Shown here piece by piece: positions 61,814 to 64,000 of a stretch of 64,000 nucleotides of DNA. A program made the position numbers and the translations under genes. Below the pieces are notes generated by a model. The model was not told the DNA's origin and did not search any database. It saw only the letters and a program-made list of their open reading frames with translations. Position 1 is the stretch's first letter. Each line of letters opens with the position of its first letter. The DNA comes from Actibacterium lipolyticum (lineage in GTDB: Bacteria; Pseudomonadota; Alphaproteobacteria; Rhodobacterales; Rhodobacteraceae): assembly GCF_900184935.1 (NCBI RefSeq), contig NZ_FXYE01000002.1, positions 806,001 to 870,000 of the forward strand, read 5' to 3'.

Positions 61814-62047
61814 TTAGAAGCTAACGTCTAGAGTCGCAGTCGTCGAACCAGTCGAAGAGCCGCCAGTCGTCGCAGCAACAACAACCAGCAGAGCGCCGGC
61901 TGCTACTGGCAGCGCGGACAGCGCGAACGCTGGAAGAGACTGTGTAGATGGGATAACCAGTGTTTCGCCAGTAGCAGCTGTATCAGCGAATGCTGGGGCT
62001 ACGGAACCGGCTAGAGCTGCCGCAAGGGCAAGTGTACGCAATTTCAT
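61814..62047 (-). CDS. Small secreted/membrane protein, YjbE/GfcA-like
   Basis: 77 residues with TAGGAG 7 bases upstream of ATG. Signal peptide MKLRTLALAAALAGSVAPAFA, then a short linker and a hydrophobic segment (FALSALPVAAGALLVVVAA) followed by a Gly/Ser/Thr tail (TTGGSSTGSTTATLDVSF). Length and layout match E. coli YjbE and GfcA (YmcD), the first genes of the yjbEFGH and gfcABCDE exopolysaccharide/capsule loci. The YjbF-like fragment at 63759 supports this. Own terminator. Confidence 0.7.
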   Translation of the reverse strand: MKLRTLALAAALAGSVAPAFADTAATGETLVIPSTQSLPAFALSALPVAAGALLVVVAATTGGSSTGSTTATLDVSF

Positions 62048-62377
62048 GTTTTTACTCCTAAGAACTACTCTTGCTGATTCTATAGCACCAAATCGCGATG
62101 AAAATACAGGCTAAGATTGAAACATTTTTCCCCGTGCAATATTCCGCACAAAATTCGGTCAATATTTTCGAAAATTCCTTCAAAACTTGCTAGTACTTAA
62201 GGGGCATTGCTACATCGTGCCCCCAAACCGCCAATGCCCCCGGGATGCCGCGATGCTGAGCATTCAACGGTTCGGCTCTGCCCTTCCGACGTAGGTTTTC
62301 TGATTCTCTCAGGGATTGGCGGCGCAGCGGCCGCACGTTATGCCTTTGGCGCCAACGCCCCAAATAAGAGTTTACAA
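62048..62377. other. Divergent promoter region, YjbE-like / phosphomannomutase
   Basis: 330 bases, very AT-rich in its first 150. On the minus strand TATAGAAT about 30 bases before the YjbE-like start is a plausible -10 box. A plus-strand frame is open from 62207 and continues into the phosphomannomutase, but its upstream part has no family similarity that I can see. Confidence 0.5.
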
Positions 62378-63751
62378 GTGAACAAACTAAGCTGTTTCAA
62401 GAGTTACGACGTGCGCGGCCAACTGGGCATCAACTTTGATGAGCCGATCGCCTATCGGATTGGCCGAGGCTTTGCGCGGGCGATGGAACCGGGAACTGTC
62501 GTCGTGGGGCGCGACAGCCGCGCCAGTAGCGAAACCTTGATGGCGGCGCTCATCGATGGGTTGCGTGACGAAGGCGTGGATGTGATCGACTTGGGCCTGT
62601 GCGGGACCGAAGAAGTGTATTTTGCCACGACACATTTCGCGACCGGCGGGGGGTTGACAGTGACCGCGTCGCATAACCCAATCAACTTTAACGGGATCAA
62701 GATGGTGCAAGAAGGTTCGCGCCCGATTTCGCAAGAAGACGGGCTTAGGGCGATACATGATCTTGCCGCAGCAGATTCATTCGGCCCGGCAAAGTCGCAG
62801 CGCGGCAAGCACCGCACCGAAAACCCGCGCGAGGCTTACGCGGCGCGGGTTTTGTCATTTGCTGATGGTCAGTCGTTAAGGCCGCTCAGAATTCTGGTGA
62901 ACGCAGGCAACGGCGCGGCGGGGCCGACGTTTGACGCCATTGCGAAACAGCTTGAAAAGACCAAAGCCCCGCTTGAATTCATCAGGATGCACCACACACC
63001 TGATGGCAGTTTCCCAAACGGGATCCCCAATCCGCTGCTTCTTGAAAACCAACCCGTCACCAGCACCGCCGTGCTGGAGCACAAAGCAGACTTGGGTGTC
63101 GCCTGGGACGGAGATTTTGATCGTTGCTTCTTGTTCGACGAAAAGGGCGCTTTCGTAGACGGGGAATATATAGTGGGGCTATTGGCGGCTGCCTTTTTGC
63201 GCAAAGAACCCGGCGCCAAGATCGTACATGATCCGCGGGTGCTGTGGAACACGCGCAGCGTTGTGTCGGCGGGTGGTGGGCAGGCCGTCGCGTCTAAGAC
63301 CGGGCACGCATTCATGAAACAGACGATGCGCACCGTTGATGCCGTCTATGGCGGAGAGATGTCGGCGCACCACTATTTCCGCAACTTCATGTATTGCGAC
63401 AGTGGGATGATCCCATGGTTGTTGGTGGCCGAGCATATGTCGACAACCGGCCAACCGCTTTCCGCGCTGATCGCGCAAATGCGCGATGACTTTCCGTCGT
63501 CAGGAGAAATAAACTTTCGCGTTGATGATCCTGCGGCCGCAATCGGTGCCGTCGAAACATGCTTTGCCGCCAAGGCGAAGACCGTTGATCACCTTGATGG
63601 TCTAAGCATGGAGTTTGACGGCTGGCGGCTGAACCTGCGAAAATCAAACACCGAAGCGCTTTTGAGGCTGAATGTTGAAACCGCCGGGGACACTGCGCTT
63701 CTGAAGGAAAAGGTCGGCGAACTCAGCGCGATCATAGACCGCGCCGGGTGA
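62378..63751 (+). CDS. manB: Phosphomannomutase/phosphoglucomutase
   Basis: 457 residues from GTG (VNKLSCFKSYDVRGQLG), the family start. Alpha-D-phosphohexomutase: active Ser in TVTASHNPINFNGIKMV, metal loop WDGDFDRCF, sugar-binding GEMSAHHYF, phosphate-binding RKSNTEALLRLN. It interconverts mannose 6- and 1-phosphate, feeding ManC to make GDP-mannose. Monocistronic-looking, next to the EPS genes. Confidence 0.94.
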   Translation: MNKLSCFKSYDVRGQLGINFDEPIAYRIGRGFARAMEPGTVVVGRDSRASSETLMAALIDGLRDEGVDVIDLGLCGTEEVYFATTHFATGGGLTVTASHNPINFNGIKMVQEGSRPISQEDGLRAIHDLAAADSFGPAKSQRGKHRTENPREAYAARVLSFADGQSLRPLRILVNAGNGAAGPTFDAIAKQLEKTKAPLEFIRMHHTPDGSFPNGIPNPLLLENQPVTSTAVLEHKADLGVAWDGDFDRCFLFDEKGAFVDGEYIVGLLAAAFLRKEPGAKIVHDPRVLWNTRSVVSAGGGQAVASKTGHAFMKQTMRTVDAVYGGEMSAHHYFRNFMYCDSGMIPWLLVAEHMSTTGQPLSALIAQMRDDFPSSGEINFRVDDPAAAIGAVETCFAAKAKTVDHLDGLSMEFDGWRLNLRKSNTEALLRLNVETAGDTALLKEKVGELSAIIDRAG

Positions 63752-63758
63752 CCGCCGC

Positions 63759-64000
63759 CTAACGAAGCACTTTACGAAACGCGAGCGATCCCAAAGCTGG
63801 CCCCATCCATTGGCGGGATTGAAGGATTTCACCCCTGCGATCCAGCCAATACAGGTTTTCGAACGCAAAGCCGGACCCGCTGCATTTTTCTTCGATCAGC
63901 TTGGTCGCATAGCTTTTTTCGTCGATCGCAATTTGCCGACTGCCGCGACTTGCGACCTGACAGGAAAACTGGTGTTTCTGAATCTGTTCGTCGCCATCCA
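63759..64000 (-). CDS. YjbF/GfcB-like lipoprotein, C-terminal fragment (window edge)
   Basis: About 80 C-terminal residues in an open minus-strand frame that runs off the window: ...IQKHQFSCQVASRG..., AFENLYWLDRRGEILQSRQ, WMGPALGSLAFRKVLR, stop TAG at 63761-63759. The ending with W-x-D-x2-G-x-I-x-x-S-x-Q-x-x-GP is that of YjbF/GfcB family lipoproteins of exopolysaccharide loci. The N-terminal lipobox is outside the window, so the assignment rests on this pattern and on the nearby YjbE-like gene. Confidence 0.65.
   Translation of the reverse strand, partial: DGDEQIQKHQFSCQVASRGSRQIAIDEKSYATKLIEEKCSGSGFAFENLYWLDRRGEILQSRQWMGPALGSLAFRKVLR

Noticed and set aside
61528-61824. 98-codon plus-strand open frame in the AT-rich region
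   Set aside because: No ribosome site, low-complexity basic composition, and it runs through the terminator stem of the YjbE-like gene.

Overview
The window reads as a chromosomal segment of a marine Roseobacter-type alphaproteobacterium (Rhodobacterales). The pointers are high GC content, a SAM/SAH riboswitch of the kind described upstream of metK in Rhodobacterales, an Irr regulator divergent from fabA-fabB-fabI, a stand-alone trpA beside ychF, two TRAP transporter operons, and the conserved miaB / phoH-ybeY-corC-lnt block. This assignment rests on family knowledge and gene order, not on a database search. No phage, insertion sequence, CRISPR array or rRNA was seen. One tRNA (Ser-GCT) is present.

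Layout. 1-2.1 kb: start of an ABC ATPase gene, a secreted CPFC protein and a PhoA-type alkaline phosphatase. 2.3-6.4 kb: a PqiA-PqiA-PqiB-PqiC lipid-transport operon. 6.6-7.6 kb: an MDR oxidoreductase. 7.6-15.9 kb: a carboxylic-acid utilisation cluster (CaiB/BaiF CoA-transferase, PaaI thioesterase, IclR regulator, AMP-forming acyl-CoA ligase, MaoC-like dehydratase, TRAP transporter). 16-30.9 kb: mostly housekeeping (zinc-ribbon protein, tRNA-Ser, ychF, trpA, ZIP transporter, lldD, trmB, metK with riboswitch, lnt, corC, ybeY, phoH, miaB), then a glycosyltransferase-like protein and a fatty acid desaturase. 31-38 kb: a secreted orphan, irr, fabABI, two VOC proteins, an M50 protease, an orphan membrane protein and an FKBP isomerase.

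38.0-46.1 kb is the most unusual part. A tightly packed plus-strand operon encodes an L-2-haloacid dehalogenase, an alpha/beta hydrolase, a Thr/Ser-dehydratase-type PLP enzyme, an endonuclease/exonuclease/phosphatase protein and a 1069-residue fusion of a cobalamin/2[4Fe-4S] reductive dehalogenase with a flavin/NAD(P)/[2Fe-2S] reductase. A convergent iron-type alcohol dehydrogenase (maleylacetate-reductase superfamily) follows. I infer a respiration-independent organohalide-processing system. 46.1-46.7 kb holds a RibH2-type lumazine synthase under an FMN riboswitch.

46.8-53.8 kb is a second catabolic cluster: HpaI aldolase, Gfo/Idh/MocA dehydrogenase overlapping a type II dehydroquinase, two divergent FCD-GntR regulators and a TRAP operon. 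A shared AATCGATTAT motif lies in both intergenic regions. 53.8-64 kb is a surface and exopolysaccharide region: a giant type-I-secreted-looking nuclease, ManC, a GT2 glycosyltransferase, an ExoY-type sugar transferase, a YjbE/GfcA-like small secreted protein, phosphomannomutase and, cut by the window edge, a YjbF/GfcB-like protein.
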